Source: Anaerobaca lacustris (GTDB lineage: Bacteria; Planctomycetota; Phycisphaerae; Sedimentisphaerales; Anaerobacaceae). From it: 64,000 nucleotides of DNA. Position 1 is the stretch's first letter. The number at the start of each line of letters is the position of its first letter. Shown here in pieces: positions 7,587-15,279 of the stretch. The notes under the pieces were generated by a model. That model searched no databases and had not been told where the DNA came from. It saw only the letters and a list, made by a program, of their open reading frames with translations. The stretch spans positions 62,001 through 126,000 of the forward strand of contig NZ_JASCXX010000013.1 of NCBI RefSeq assembly GCF_030012215.1. The letters are read 5' to 3'. Position numbers and translations under genes: made by a program.

Positions 7587-9038
7587 ATGGCGGTGAGGTT
7601 CACTCGGATACTGATCATTCTCGTGGTGGTTGTCCTGGTCCTGGGTGCGATGGGAGGCGGTGGGTTCGTCTGGCTCAAGAGTCGCGGCGCTGCGGCCAAC
7701 AAGGCGACCATCGTTCGCGTGGAAGAGGCCGGGATCGGCGAGTTGATCGAGGTGGTCAGCGCTCCGGGCGAGATTGAGCCGAAGACCAAGGTGGAGATCA
7801 GCGCCAAGACCTCGGCGCGGGTCGTCGAGTTGCCCTACGAGGAAGGCGCTACGGTCACCAAGGGTGATCCGGATGCCGATCCGCCGATTCCCGCGTCGGT
7901 GCTGGTGCGACTCGATTCGAAGGAGCTCGAGAGCCGCCTGCTCTCGACCCAGGCCAGCCGGGCCGCCCAGGCCGCCCAGATCGAGGTGGAGAAGGCCAGG
8001 ATCGCCAGCCAGCAGGCCGGTCTGATGGCGCAGGAAGCCGCTGTGGAGAAGGCCCGGCGCGACTATGAACGCCAGTGTGCACTGCTCCTGACGAATGACG
8101 TCAGCCAGGTCTCGTGCGACGATGCCCGATTCAGAGTCGAAGAGCTGGAATCGCAACTGGAGGGCGCCCGGCACAACCTCGAAGCCGCCCGCCTGAATCT
8201 CCGCGTGTTCGAGCACAACCTCGAAGTGGCCGACGCCGGAATCGCGCAGGCCAAAGAGGCGCTGAGCCATACGACGATCGAGTCGCCCATCGACGGCGTG
8301 ATCACGCGAATCAACGCCAAGGTCGGCGAGATGGTGGTCACGGGAATGATGAACAACCCCGGCACGAAGATTCTCGAGGTCGGCGACCTCTCGGAGATGC
8401 TGGTCGTCGCACAGGTCGATGAATCGGACGTAGGCAAGCTCCGGGTCGGGCAGGCATCGCAGGTGCACATCCAGGCCTGGCCGGACAAGGTCTTCCCCGG
8501 CAGGGTCCGGGCTATCGCGCTGAGCCAGAACATAGGCACCCAAGGCGCGAAATACTACGAGACGGAGATTCTGCTGATCGACCCCAGCGAGCAGATCTTC
8601 ACCGGCATGACGGCCGACGCGGATATCGAAGTGGCCGAGCACGAAGGCGTCCTGGTCGTGCCGAGCCAGGCCGTGCTCGGGCGCGAGGTGGATACGCTGC
8701 CCATCGACATCCGCGATCGGCTCAGCGAGGAAGAGAAGAGCAAGACGTTTGCCACGGTCGTCTTTCGCTACCTCGACGGCAAGGCGGCGATCACGCCCGT
8801 CCAGATCGGCGCCAGCAACGCCACGCACACCATTATCGAGTCCGGCATTTCGCCCGGCGAGAAGATCGTGGTCGGCCCGTTCAAGGAACTTGAGAAGCTC
8901 GCGCACGATCAGGCGATCAAAGACGAACGCGAGGCCAAGGCCGAAGAGGAAGCCAAGAAGAAAACGGAAGAGACCCCAGCCAGTGACTCCAACAATGTCA
9001 ACGACGCCAACAGTCTCCCCGATGCCAACGCCGCATAA
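7587..9038 (+). CDS. Periplasmic adaptor (membrane fusion) subunit, MacA/HlyD type
   Basis: This 483-residue protein is the first gene of a four-gene export operon. It has one N-terminal membrane anchor (about 7-29), a split lipoyl domain (SAPGEIEPKTKVEISAKTSA and later IESPIDGVITRINAKVGEMV), and a long helical hairpin between them (about 108-225, Ala/Glu/Gln-rich coiled coil). Beta-barrel and membrane-proximal domains follow, then a charged Lys/Glu-rich tail ending in an Asn/Asp/Ser stretch. Such adaptors bridge an inner-membrane ABC transporter to an outer-membrane TolC channel. AAGGAA precedes the ATG. Its last 44 bases overlap the ATPase gene. Confidence 0.93.
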   Translation: MAVRFTRILIILVVVVLVLGAMGGGGFVWLKSRGAAANKATIVRVEEAGIGELIEVVSAPGEIEPKTKVEISAKTSARVVELPYEEGATVTKGDPDADPPIPASVLVRLDSKELESRLLSTQASRAAQAAQIEVEKARIASQQAGLMAQEAAVEKARRDYERQCALLLTNDVSQVSCDDARFRVEELESQLEGARHNLEAARLNLRVFEHNLEVADAGIAQAKEALSHTTIESPIDGVITRINAKVGEMVVTGMMNNPGTKILEVGDLSEMLVVAQVDESDVGKLRVGQASQVHIQAWPDKVFPGRVRAIALSQNIGTQGAKYYETEILLIDPSEQIFTGMTADADIEVAEHEGVLVVPSQAVLGREVDTLPIDIRDRLSEEEKSKTFATVVFRYLDGKAAITPVQIGASNATHTIIESGISPGEKIVVGPFKELEKLAHDQAIKDEREAKAEEEAKKKTEETPASDSNNVNDANSLPDANAA

Positions 9039-9777
9039 CAAGGTCGTCATTCGACTCGACAACGTCACGCGTGTGTACAAGGTGGGCGTAGAGCGCATCC
9101 ACGCGTTGGATGGAGTCAACCTCGAACTGCGCCAGAACGAGTATGTGGCCGTGATGGGTCCATCCGGCTCGGGCAAGAGCACGCTGATGAACCTGCTGGG
9201 CTGCCTGGACCGCTGCACGAGCGGGGTCTACGAGCTGGACGGGTACGACACGACGCGGCTCGGGGCCGGCGGCCTGGCGCATATTCGCAATACGCGGATC
9301 GGGTTTGTATTCCAGTCGTTCGAGCTGATGGGCCGATCCAGCGCGCTGAAGAACGTGGAAATGCCTCTGATCTACTCCCGCGACGGCTGGTGGTCCCGGC
9401 ACAAGCGGGCCCGACACATGCTCGAACGCGTCGGCCTGGGCGACCGGGTCAAGCACCGGCCGAATCAACTGTCCGGCGGCGAGAAGCAGCGCGTGGCCAT
9501 CGCGCGGGCCCTGGTCTGCAACCCGAGCATCCTGCTGGCCGACGAGCCGACCGGCAACCTCGACAGCAAGACCAGCGAGGATATCCTGCGGCTTTTCGAT
9601 CAGCTCCACGCCGAGGGGCAGACCATCGTTCTCGTGACGCATGAGGAGAGCGTGGCCCGACACGCCAAGCGCGTGATCCGCATGATGGATGGGCGCATCT
9701 TCACGGACCTGACCAGCGAGGAGGACCAGGCCCGGCGCGCGACCCTGGCCGAGCACTTCGGGGAGGTGTCGAAATGA
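8995..9777 (+). CDS. MacB/LolD-type ABC transporter ATPase
   Basis: This is the ATP-hydrolysing subunit of the tripartite exporter, 260 residues from the ATG at 8995; an ATG at 9022 (MPTPHNK) is equally possible. All ABC motifs are intact: Walker [10 protein letters not shown], the Q-loop in GFVFQSF, signature [15 protein letters not shown], Walker [14 protein letters not shown] and the switch His in VTHEES. The start of the domain ([14 protein letters not shown], then [11 protein letters not shown]) is typical of the LolD/MacB branch, which powers mechanotransmission to periplasmic partners rather than transmembrane transport. Its stop overlaps the next start as ATGA, so ATPase and permease are translationally coupled. 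Confidence 0.95.
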   Translation: MSTTPTVSPMPTPHNKVVIRLDNVTRVYKVGVERIHALDGVNLELRQNEYVAVMGPSGSGKSTLMNLLGCLDRCTSGVYELDGYDTTRLGAGGLAHIRNTRIGFVFQSFELMGRSSALKNVEMPLIYSRDGWWSRHKRARHMLERVGLGDRVKHRPNQLSGGEKQRVAIARALVCNPSILLADEPTGNLDSKTSEDILRLFDQLHAEGQTIVLVTHEESVARHAKRVIRMMDGRIFTDLTSEEDQARRATLAEHFGEVSK

Positions 9778-11042
9778 AAGCCGTTCTGGGCATGCCGCTG
9801 GCCTTCCTGAAGCTGTTCTATCAGAGCGTGTATCTGGCGCTCGGTCAGATCTGGGCGAACAAGGCGCGATCGGTGTTGACCACCACCGGCATCGTGATCG
9901 GTGTGGCGTCGGTCACGTCCGTGATTGCGGCCTTGACCGGTCTGAAGGCCAACGTGCTGAGCAACTTCGAGTCGCTGGGGACCAACAAGATCTTCATCAG
10001 TCCGCACTGGCCGAGAGAAGGGCGGTTCAAGAATGCCTCGTGGCGTTTGATTCGCTTTCGTCCCGAAGTGTTCGAAGGACTCCGCGACCGATGTCCCTCG
10101 ATCGACGACTACACGCTGATGACCGAGCGAAACGAGTCGGTCCACTACGGTGTCTACAACATCGACAGCGCCCGCGTCTATGGCATCAATCCCTCCTGGC
10201 ACCGGATCGAGAACCGGTCCGTGATTATGGGCAGGCCGTTCAGTCTGATGGACGAGGAGAACGGTTGGCAGGTGTGCCTGATCACGCCCAAGGTCCGTGA
10301 CGAACTGAGGATGGATCGCAACTGCATCGGCAAGCGGATCGTGGTCGGACAGCGCAGCTTCACCATTGTCGGCGTGGTCGAGCAACGGGTCGAGTCGTCG
10401 ATGTTCGGCGGGATGGGGTCGTCGCAGGAGGTGTTCATTCCCTTTCCGACGGCGTGGAAGCTCTGGGGGCCCTGGACGTGGATGTACGCCATCGCCAGTT
10501 GCCGCAAACCCGAACTGTCGGCCGAGGCCCAGGCGGAGTTGCGCTTCTTCCTGAGACGGGCCCGTCGTCTGGGTCCGGGCGATCCCGACACATTCCGCCT
10601 GGACGTCATCGAGGAGTACCTGCGTCAGTTCAATACCGTCGCCCAGACCACGACCGCCATCGCCGGCGGGGTCGTGGGCATTTCGCTGCTGGTCGGCGGG
10701 ATCGGCATCATGAACATCATGCTCGTGTCCGTCTCGGAGCGGACACGCGAGATCGGTCTGCGCAAAGCGGTGGGGGCGCGACCGTCGGCCATCCTGTTTC
10801 AGTTCCTGGTGGAGTCGGTGGTGCTCTGTCTGTTCGGCGGCCTGATCGGCGCCGGCTTCGGGCAGATGCTGACGGGGCTGATCGCCAAAATTCCCAATGC
10901 CAGCCTCGACAAGGCGTACATCCCGCTGTGGGCGCTGGGCCTTTCGTTCGGTTTCGCGGCGGCTACCGGCGTGTTCTTCGGCATGTTCCCGGCCATCAAG
11001 GCCGCCCGTTTGGACCCCATTGAGGCGCTGAGGCATGAGTAG
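9774..11042 (+). CDS. MacB/FtsX-type ABC transporter permease
   Basis: This 422-residue permease has the MacB layout: one transmembrane helix near residues 22-50 (the ANKARSVLTTTGIVIGVASV segment), a large periplasmic core (about 60-280), then three helices. These begin with GGVVGISLLVGGIGIMNIML, continue with SVSERTREIGLRKAVGARPS, the coupling segment conserved in the family, and end with LDPIEALRHE. It overlaps the ATPase gene by 4 bases and the outer-membrane gene by 8, so all four subunits are made together. Substrates of such systems include peptides, antibiotics and lipoproteins; nothing here decides among them. Confidence 0.94.
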   Translation: MKAVLGMPLAFLKLFYQSVYLALGQIWANKARSVLTTTGIVIGVASVTSVIAALTGLKANVLSNFESLGTNKIFISPHWPREGRFKNASWRLIRFRPEVFEGLRDRCPSIDDYTLMTERNESVHYGVYNIDSARVYGINPSWHRIENRSVIMGRPFSLMDEENGWQVCLITPKVRDELRMDRNCIGKRIVVGQRSFTIVGVVEQRVESSMFGGMGSSQEVFIPFPTAWKLWGPWTWMYAIASCRKPELSAEAQAELRFFLRRARRLGPGDPDTFRLDVIEEYLRQFNTVAQTTTAIAGGVVGISLLVGGIGIMNIMLVSVSERTREIGLRKAVGARPSAILFQFLVESVVLCLFGGLIGAGFGQMLTGLIAKIPNASLDKAYIPLWALGLSFGFAAATGVFFGMFPAIKAARLDPIEALRHE

Positions 11043-12720
11043 CAGGCATTTGTCGAGATCGATCTGTCGTGCGATGGTTGCGGCCCTGGCGGCGGCCCTG
11101 CTGAGCGGCTGCGACGCCTATCTGCCCGGTCCGGGCTACCAGGACGTCAAGATTCCCCAGGAGAAGTTCCGCCGGATCGAAACGCTTCAGCTTCAGGAAG
11201 CGGTGCCCGAACCGGTCCAGTCGTCCGATGCCGATCCCGAGGGACAGGGCGACCCGCCGGCCGAGATGGAACTGTCTCTGGAGCAGTGCCGGGCCCTGGC
11301 CCTGACCAACAACCTCGCGCTCAAGGCCAGGCTGGTCGATCCGACCATCGCCGCCGAACGACTCAGCGAGGAGGAATCCAAGTTCGAATCGTCGTTCTTC
11401 ACCAATGTGAATCTGGATAAGTCGGAAGTGCCCGGAGGGACGGTGGTGGAGGTGGGCGAAGGGATTTACGTCCCTTCGGTGGGCGCCGCCAAGAGCGAGA
11501 GCGTCCTGACGAACCTGGGGGTTCGAGTCCCGCTGCGCACCGGGGGCACTGTAACGCTCGACTTCGCGGACTCGCAGACCGAAAATCTCAGTGGGGGTGG
11601 GGTGTTCAACCCGACCTATCGCAACCAACTCAACATGTCGGTGAGCCAGCCTCTGCTGCAGAACGCAGGCCGCTGGGCCAACACGCATTCGATTCGCGTC
11701 GCGGCATACAACTACCAGATGACCGACGCGCGCACCAAGCTCGAAGTGATCGCGGTCCTGGCGGCGGTCGATCGCGTGTACTGGCGTCTGTACGCCGCCC
11801 AGAAGGAACTGGACGTGCGCCGGCAGCAGTACGATCTGGCACAGGCTCAGCTCGAGCAGGTCCGGCGGTTCGTCAATGCCGGTGAGAGATCGCAGGTCGA
11901 GGTCATCCGCGCCGAGGCGGGCGTCGCGCAGCAGCTCGAGGCGATCATCATCGGCGAGAACAATCTGCGCGATCGCGAGCGTGAACTCAAGCGCGTCATC
12001 AACAAGGTCGGTCTCGATATGCGCGGTCCGACCGTGCTCGCTCTCTCGACCGAGCCCGATCCCGTTCGGTACAGCCTGGAGCCGTCCGGCCTCGTCCAGA
12101 CGGCGATGGAGGCCCGGATGGAACTGCTCGAATTGCAGCTTCAGTTGCTCTCCGACGCCAGCAGCATCGACTACGCCCGCAATCAGGCCCTGCCCCTGGC
12201 CAGCCTGGGCTACACCTACAACATCAGCGCCACCGAGGCGAGTCGTTCCGATTCGCTCGACATGCTCTTCGACAGCGAGTTCACGGGCCATCGTCTGAAC
12301 CTGCAGATGGTCGTCCCGCTCGGCAACGAAGTGGCCAAGAGCCGTATTCGCCAGGCGATCTATCGACGCCGCCAACGAATGGCCACCCGCGATGACCGCG
12401 CGGTCTTGATCGAACTCGAAGTGCTCAACGCGATCGACCAGGCCGAAGCCAACTGGCAGCGGATCCTCGCCGCACGGCAGAACAGCATCCTGAACGGCCG
12501 GCTGTACGAGGCCGAGAAACGGCAGTTCGAGCTCGGTCTGCGCACCAGCACCGATGTCCTGGACGCCCAGACCAAATTCGCCAACGCCCAGAGCGCCGAG
12601 ATCGCCGCCCTGGCCGAGTATCAGATCGCCCTGGTGGACCTGGCGTACGCCACGGGGACCGTGCTCGGCGCCGCTCGCGTCCAGTGGGACCCGATCGTTC
12701 CCGTGGCGGACGATTTCTGA
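11035..12720 (+). CDS. TolC-family outer-membrane efflux lipoprotein
   Basis: The 561-residue protein has a lipoprotein signal ending in LLSGC (Cys near residue 25), so it is predicted to be an acylated outer-membrane factor. The repeated TolC helical pattern is visible: LSLEQCRALALTNN at the start of the first repeat, QPLLQNAGRW, a long heptad region around 240-320, then the second repeat ending with ELGLRTSTDVLDAQTKFANA and DLAYATG. It completes the exporter with the adaptor, ATPase and permease just upstream. The ATG at 11035 overlaps the permease end by 8 bases. Confidence 0.92.
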   Translation: MSSRHLSRSICRAMVAALAAALLSGCDAYLPGPGYQDVKIPQEKFRRIETLQLQEAVPEPVQSSDADPEGQGDPPAEMELSLEQCRALALTNNLALKARLVDPTIAAERLSEEESKFESSFFTNVNLDKSEVPGGTVVEVGEGIYVPSVGAAKSESVLTNLGVRVPLRTGGTVTLDFADSQTENLSGGGVFNPTYRNQLNMSVSQPLLQNAGRWANTHSIRVAAYNYQMTDARTKLEVIAVLAAVDRVYWRLYAAQKELDVRRQQYDLAQAQLEQVRRFVNAGERSQVEVIRAEAGVAQQLEAIIIGENNLRDRERELKRVINKVGLDMRGPTVLALSTEPDPVRYSLEPSGLVQTAMEARMELLELQLQLLSDASSIDYARNQALPLASLGYTYNISATEASRSDSLDMLFDSEFTGHRLNLQMVVPLGNEVAKSRIRQAIYRRRQRMATRDDRAVLIELEVLNAIDQAEANWQRILAARQNSILNGRLYEAEKRQFELGLRTSTDVLDAQTKFANAQSAEIAALAEYQIALVDLAYATGTVLGAARVQWDPIVPVADDF

Positions 12721-12846
12721 CCGGCTGAGCCCTGCGTCCGAGAACCTCGGCTAATCCTTCCGTGTCTTTCTGCCGATAAGGTCCATAGAAGCCGGGCGGC
12801 CTGTGCGCCCGTGCCTCGCTATGGGAACGCCTACGGGAGTGATCCG

Positions 12847-13266
12847 ATGAGATCGAATCGACGAACGGTTGTCGCTATCGCGGGTGCTGTGGTCGGCATG
12901 ATCGTCCTGGCGCTGCCGACGTCGGTCGGCCAGAACCAGAGGAATTACGAGGTCCAGACCCGCATTTATGCCACGCCCGAATACCGAACGGATACGACGA
13001 GGGCCATCGACGCCTACGAGCGCGTTATGGAACGCTATATGGACGCGACGGAGCGGAACTTCGCGCTGATGGCCGCCGACATCGGGGCCGTCGCGGTCCG
13101 GCTGGAGGCCATCGACGCAGGACTGGCAAAGCTGGACGAACGTCTCGAACGCATCGAACGCCACCTCGGCATTCTCCCGCCGCTTCCCGCACCCGATCCC
13201 AACATCCCGCAGCCGCCGACGGCAACGCCCCTGCATTCGCCCACCCCCCGTCCATACGGCCCATAA
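12847..13266 (+). CDS. Small exported coiled-coil protein
   Basis: The ATG at 12847, with GGGAG seven bases before it, gives 139 residues. Residues 1-30 form a signal peptide or anchor (MRSNRRTVVAIAGAVVGMIV, LALPTSVGQ). The middle (about 45-105) is an amphipathic helix with heptads (IDAYERVMERYMDATERNF; LDERLERIERHLG). The last 30 residues are proline-rich. No family is recognised. It follows the exporter on the same strand after 126 bases and may be read through from it. Confidence 0.7.
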   Translation: MRSNRRTVVAIAGAVVGMIVLALPTSVGQNQRNYEVQTRIYATPEYRTDTTRAIDAYERVMERYMDATERNFALMAADIGAVAVRLEAIDAGLAKLDERLERIERHLGILPPLPAPDPNIPQPPTATPLHSPTPRPYGP

Positions 13267-13342
13267 CCCCTCCCATCATCCATCGCCGCCGGCGTTGCCG
13301 CGAACGGATCGCGTGGATCGATCCCATTTCTCCGTTTGGCGG

Positions 13343-13371
13343 TTGATTTGGCAAGTGGATGCAACTATAAT
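13343..13371 (+). promoter_or_regulatory. Promoter of the DUF4406-like gene pair
   Basis: TTGATT (13343-13348), a 17-base spacer and a perfect TATAAT (13366-13371). The start codon at 13506 lies about 130 bases beyond the likely start site. Confidence 0.65.
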
Positions 13372-13505
13372 GGATACCGGACAGTGGAACGGACAACCTG
13401 TGAAGCCGAGGGGTACAGCGCGTGTGCTGGAATCTCGCGCGTGACATGCTCTTCAGGCGGCCTGTCAAGAAGCCGTGAGCCAACTCACACAGGCGGAAAG
13501 CTGGA

Positions 13506-13889
13506 ATGGAAAAGCCGATCGTATATATCGCATCACCTTATACCAGCGGTGACCCCGCGATCAACACCCATTTTCAATGCAAGACATTCGACCAGTTGCT
13601 TTCGGATGGAGTTGTATGGCCCGTAGCACCGCTTTGGACTCACTTCCAACACACGGTGTTTCCCAGGCCCTACGAAGACTGGATCGCATACGACAGAGCG
13701 ATGCTCCACCTCTACGATGCATGTCTTCGCCTGAATGCGGAGGAATCGTCTATCGGGTACAAACAGGAGGAGTCATCCGGTGCGGACGGTGAGGTCGACG
13801 CATTCAAGGCAATGGGGAAACCGGTGTTCTATTCCGTGCCACGTTTGTACGAATGGGCGAGAACGGCAGTCGTCGAGACCCGAACCTGA
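13506..13889 (+). CDS. DUF4406-like nucleoside 2-deoxyribosyltransferase-fold protein
   Basis: The 127-residue protein opens with KPIVYIASPYTSGDPAINTH and continues with DGVVWPVAPLWTHFQHTVFP, YEDWIAYDRAMLHLYDACLRL and GADGEVDAFKAMGKPVFYSV. This is the pattern of the DUF4406 family, which shares the Rossmann-like fold of nucleoside 2-deoxyribosyltransferases and is frequent in phages. The early Tyr, the YEDWIAYDRA segment and the late GADGEV could form the nucleotide pocket; activity is unproven. Codon choice is noticeably poorer in G/C at third positions than in neighbouring genes, and a well-formed promoter stands upstream. Both features fit a recent acquisition. Confidence 0.8.
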   Translation: MEKPIVYIASPYTSGDPAINTHFQCKTFDQLLSDGVVWPVAPLWTHFQHTVFPRPYEDWIAYDRAMLHLYDACLRLNAEESSIGYKQEESSGADGEVDAFKAMGKPVFYSVPRLYEWARTAVVETRT

Positions 13890-13953
13890 GGGATGCGTAT
13901 CTCCGTCTCATACTGGCTTTGAAAACGGGATTTGAATGTGGAGGGATGCCGCC

Positions 13954-14652
13954 ATGGAAGCGGGTGGTGGGCCCACGAAAGAACTCCACTGGAGTTTCGT
14001 TGCCATGCTCTTTGCCCTCGCCATCGGCGAGGTCGCGGTCGGTCTGAGCAATCTGATCAATCTCAATATTCAGGGTCATATCCGCTTCCGGGATGGTCTC
14101 CCGGCCTATTCTCATCTGTTGCTTGCGGCAACAGTGATTGCCGCGAGTTGGGTAGGCTGGAGAAACTCAGAGTATAGCGGAACGCATGTTCAATCCGTGT
14201 TCAGCCTGGACTTCATCGTACTCATGGTCGACGTGGCTCTGGTCGTCTGCTATTTCTTGTTGGCCCGCGTAGCGGAATCTCCTCAGAGGCCATCCTATGC
14301 AATCATTCCCGATGCATCCCGCGAAGCATGGATCATCGCGGTCATTATGCTGATCTATGTCGTGTGGGATTTGCTTTCGTCCTGCAACCACCGTAACAAA
14401 CTGGGGAAACGACTCTGGGCATCCGTGATTCCGTTTGTCCTCTCTGTGGTTGCTCTCTGGCTTTTCCCATTGCATTCCGATGACAGCCGTGCCGTGGTCT
14501 TCACCGATATTGCCTTGTTTGGATTGGTGCTGCTATTTCGTGCCCTGAAGCTGCACGATTGGGGGTGCCATACGCCCCTGTCGAAGTTGGCAATCGGGGT
14601 ATCGGTCTTCGTGTTCCTCGCATTCCTGGTTCTTGCTCGCAGCGTGGCATGA
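13954..14652 (+). CDS. Polytopic membrane protein, unknown function
   Basis: From the ATG at 13954 (GGAGGG eight bases upstream) the protein is 232 residues; an in-frame ATG at 13936 is less well placed. It has about six or seven hydrophobic segments, for example FVAMLFALAIGEVAVGLSNL, HLLLAATVIAASWVGW, FIVLMVDVALVVCYFLLA, IIAVIMLIYVVWDLL and IGVSVFVFLAFLVLA. There is no large soluble domain or known motif. Base composition matches the gene before it, and the two probably form one small acquired unit. It converges on the deaminase gene 21 bases further on. Confidence 0.75.
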   Translation: MEAGGGPTKELHWSFVAMLFALAIGEVAVGLSNLINLNIQGHIRFRDGLPAYSHLLLAATVIAASWVGWRNSEYSGTHVQSVFSLDFIVLMVDVALVVCYFLLARVAESPQRPSYAIIPDASREAWIIAVIMLIYVVWDLLSSCNHRNKLGKRLWASVIPFVLSVVALWLFPLHSDDSRAVVFTDIALFGLVLLFRALKLHDWGCHTPLSKLAIGVSVFVFLAFLVLARSVA

Positions 14653-14673
14653 TGGCCTCGAAATGCGTCGGTG

Positions 14674-15279
14674 TCATTCACCCGCTCTGATGTCGCAGCG
14701 GGCGTTGTAGATGCGGCCGCCGGTGGTGCGGTAGTGCTCGAGGACGGCTCGGGCCTCGGTGCGGCAGAGATCCTGGACAACTTCGATTCGCCGGCCTTGG
14801 AGGGCGCCGACCCAGTCGGGGGGCTTGGCGCCTTCGTCGAAGCCGATGGCGCAGGCGTCTTCGCCGCGTGCGCCGCAGAGGACGCGCCGCACCCCGGACC
14901 ACGGAATCGCGCCCAGGCACATCGCACAAGGCTCGGTGCTCGTGACAAGCTCGCAGAACGTCTCGTCTGCGCCGAGGTCGTAGGAACCGACAACTTGCTG
15001 GGCCAACGCGATGGCGACCATCTCGGCGTGGGCGATGGAGCAGTTCGAAGGCTCGACGACGTTGACGCCGGGTGCGACGAGTCGTCCGCTGTCTGCATCG
15101 AAGATCGCTGCGCCGAACGGTCCGCCTGTCTGTTGCTCGACGTTTCGCCTGGCCAACTCGATGACGAATCGCATCTTCGCCTCGGCGTTGTCAAACGCGT
15201 GCTCCTGCTCGGTCCAGAGTCTCCGCAGCCAGTCCGGCAGCCGCAAAACGAGTTCGCCGCCATGCTCGTCAGGAAGCAT
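14674..15279 (-). CDS. Zinc nucleoside/guanine deaminase
   Basis: The 201-residue cytidine-deaminase-like protein has the complete zinc site: H84-A-E86 (HAEMVAI) and P-C118-A-M-C121 (STEPCAMCLGAI), with Glu86 as proton shuttle. The later segment GEDACAIGFDEG resembles guanine deaminases (GuaD) and related nucleoside deaminases. An N-terminal extension of about 30 residues (LRLPDWLRRLWTEQ) is unusual. Its start lies inside the end of the membrane-protein gene of the VWA/tubulin-like operon (11-base overlap), so it is co-translated as the last cistron of that operon. A role in nucleotide supply or signalling for the GTPase is possible but speculative. Confidence 0.9.
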   Translation of the reverse strand: MLPDEHGGELVLRLPDWLRRLWTEQEHAFDNAEAKMRFVIELARRNVEQQTGGPFGAAIFDADSGRLVAPGVNVVEPSNCSIAHAEMVAIALAQQVVGSYDLGADETFCELVTSTEPCAMCLGAIPWSGVRRVLCGARGEDACAIGFDEGAKPPDWVGALQGRRIEVVQDLCRTEARAVLEHYRTTGGRIYNARCDIRAGE

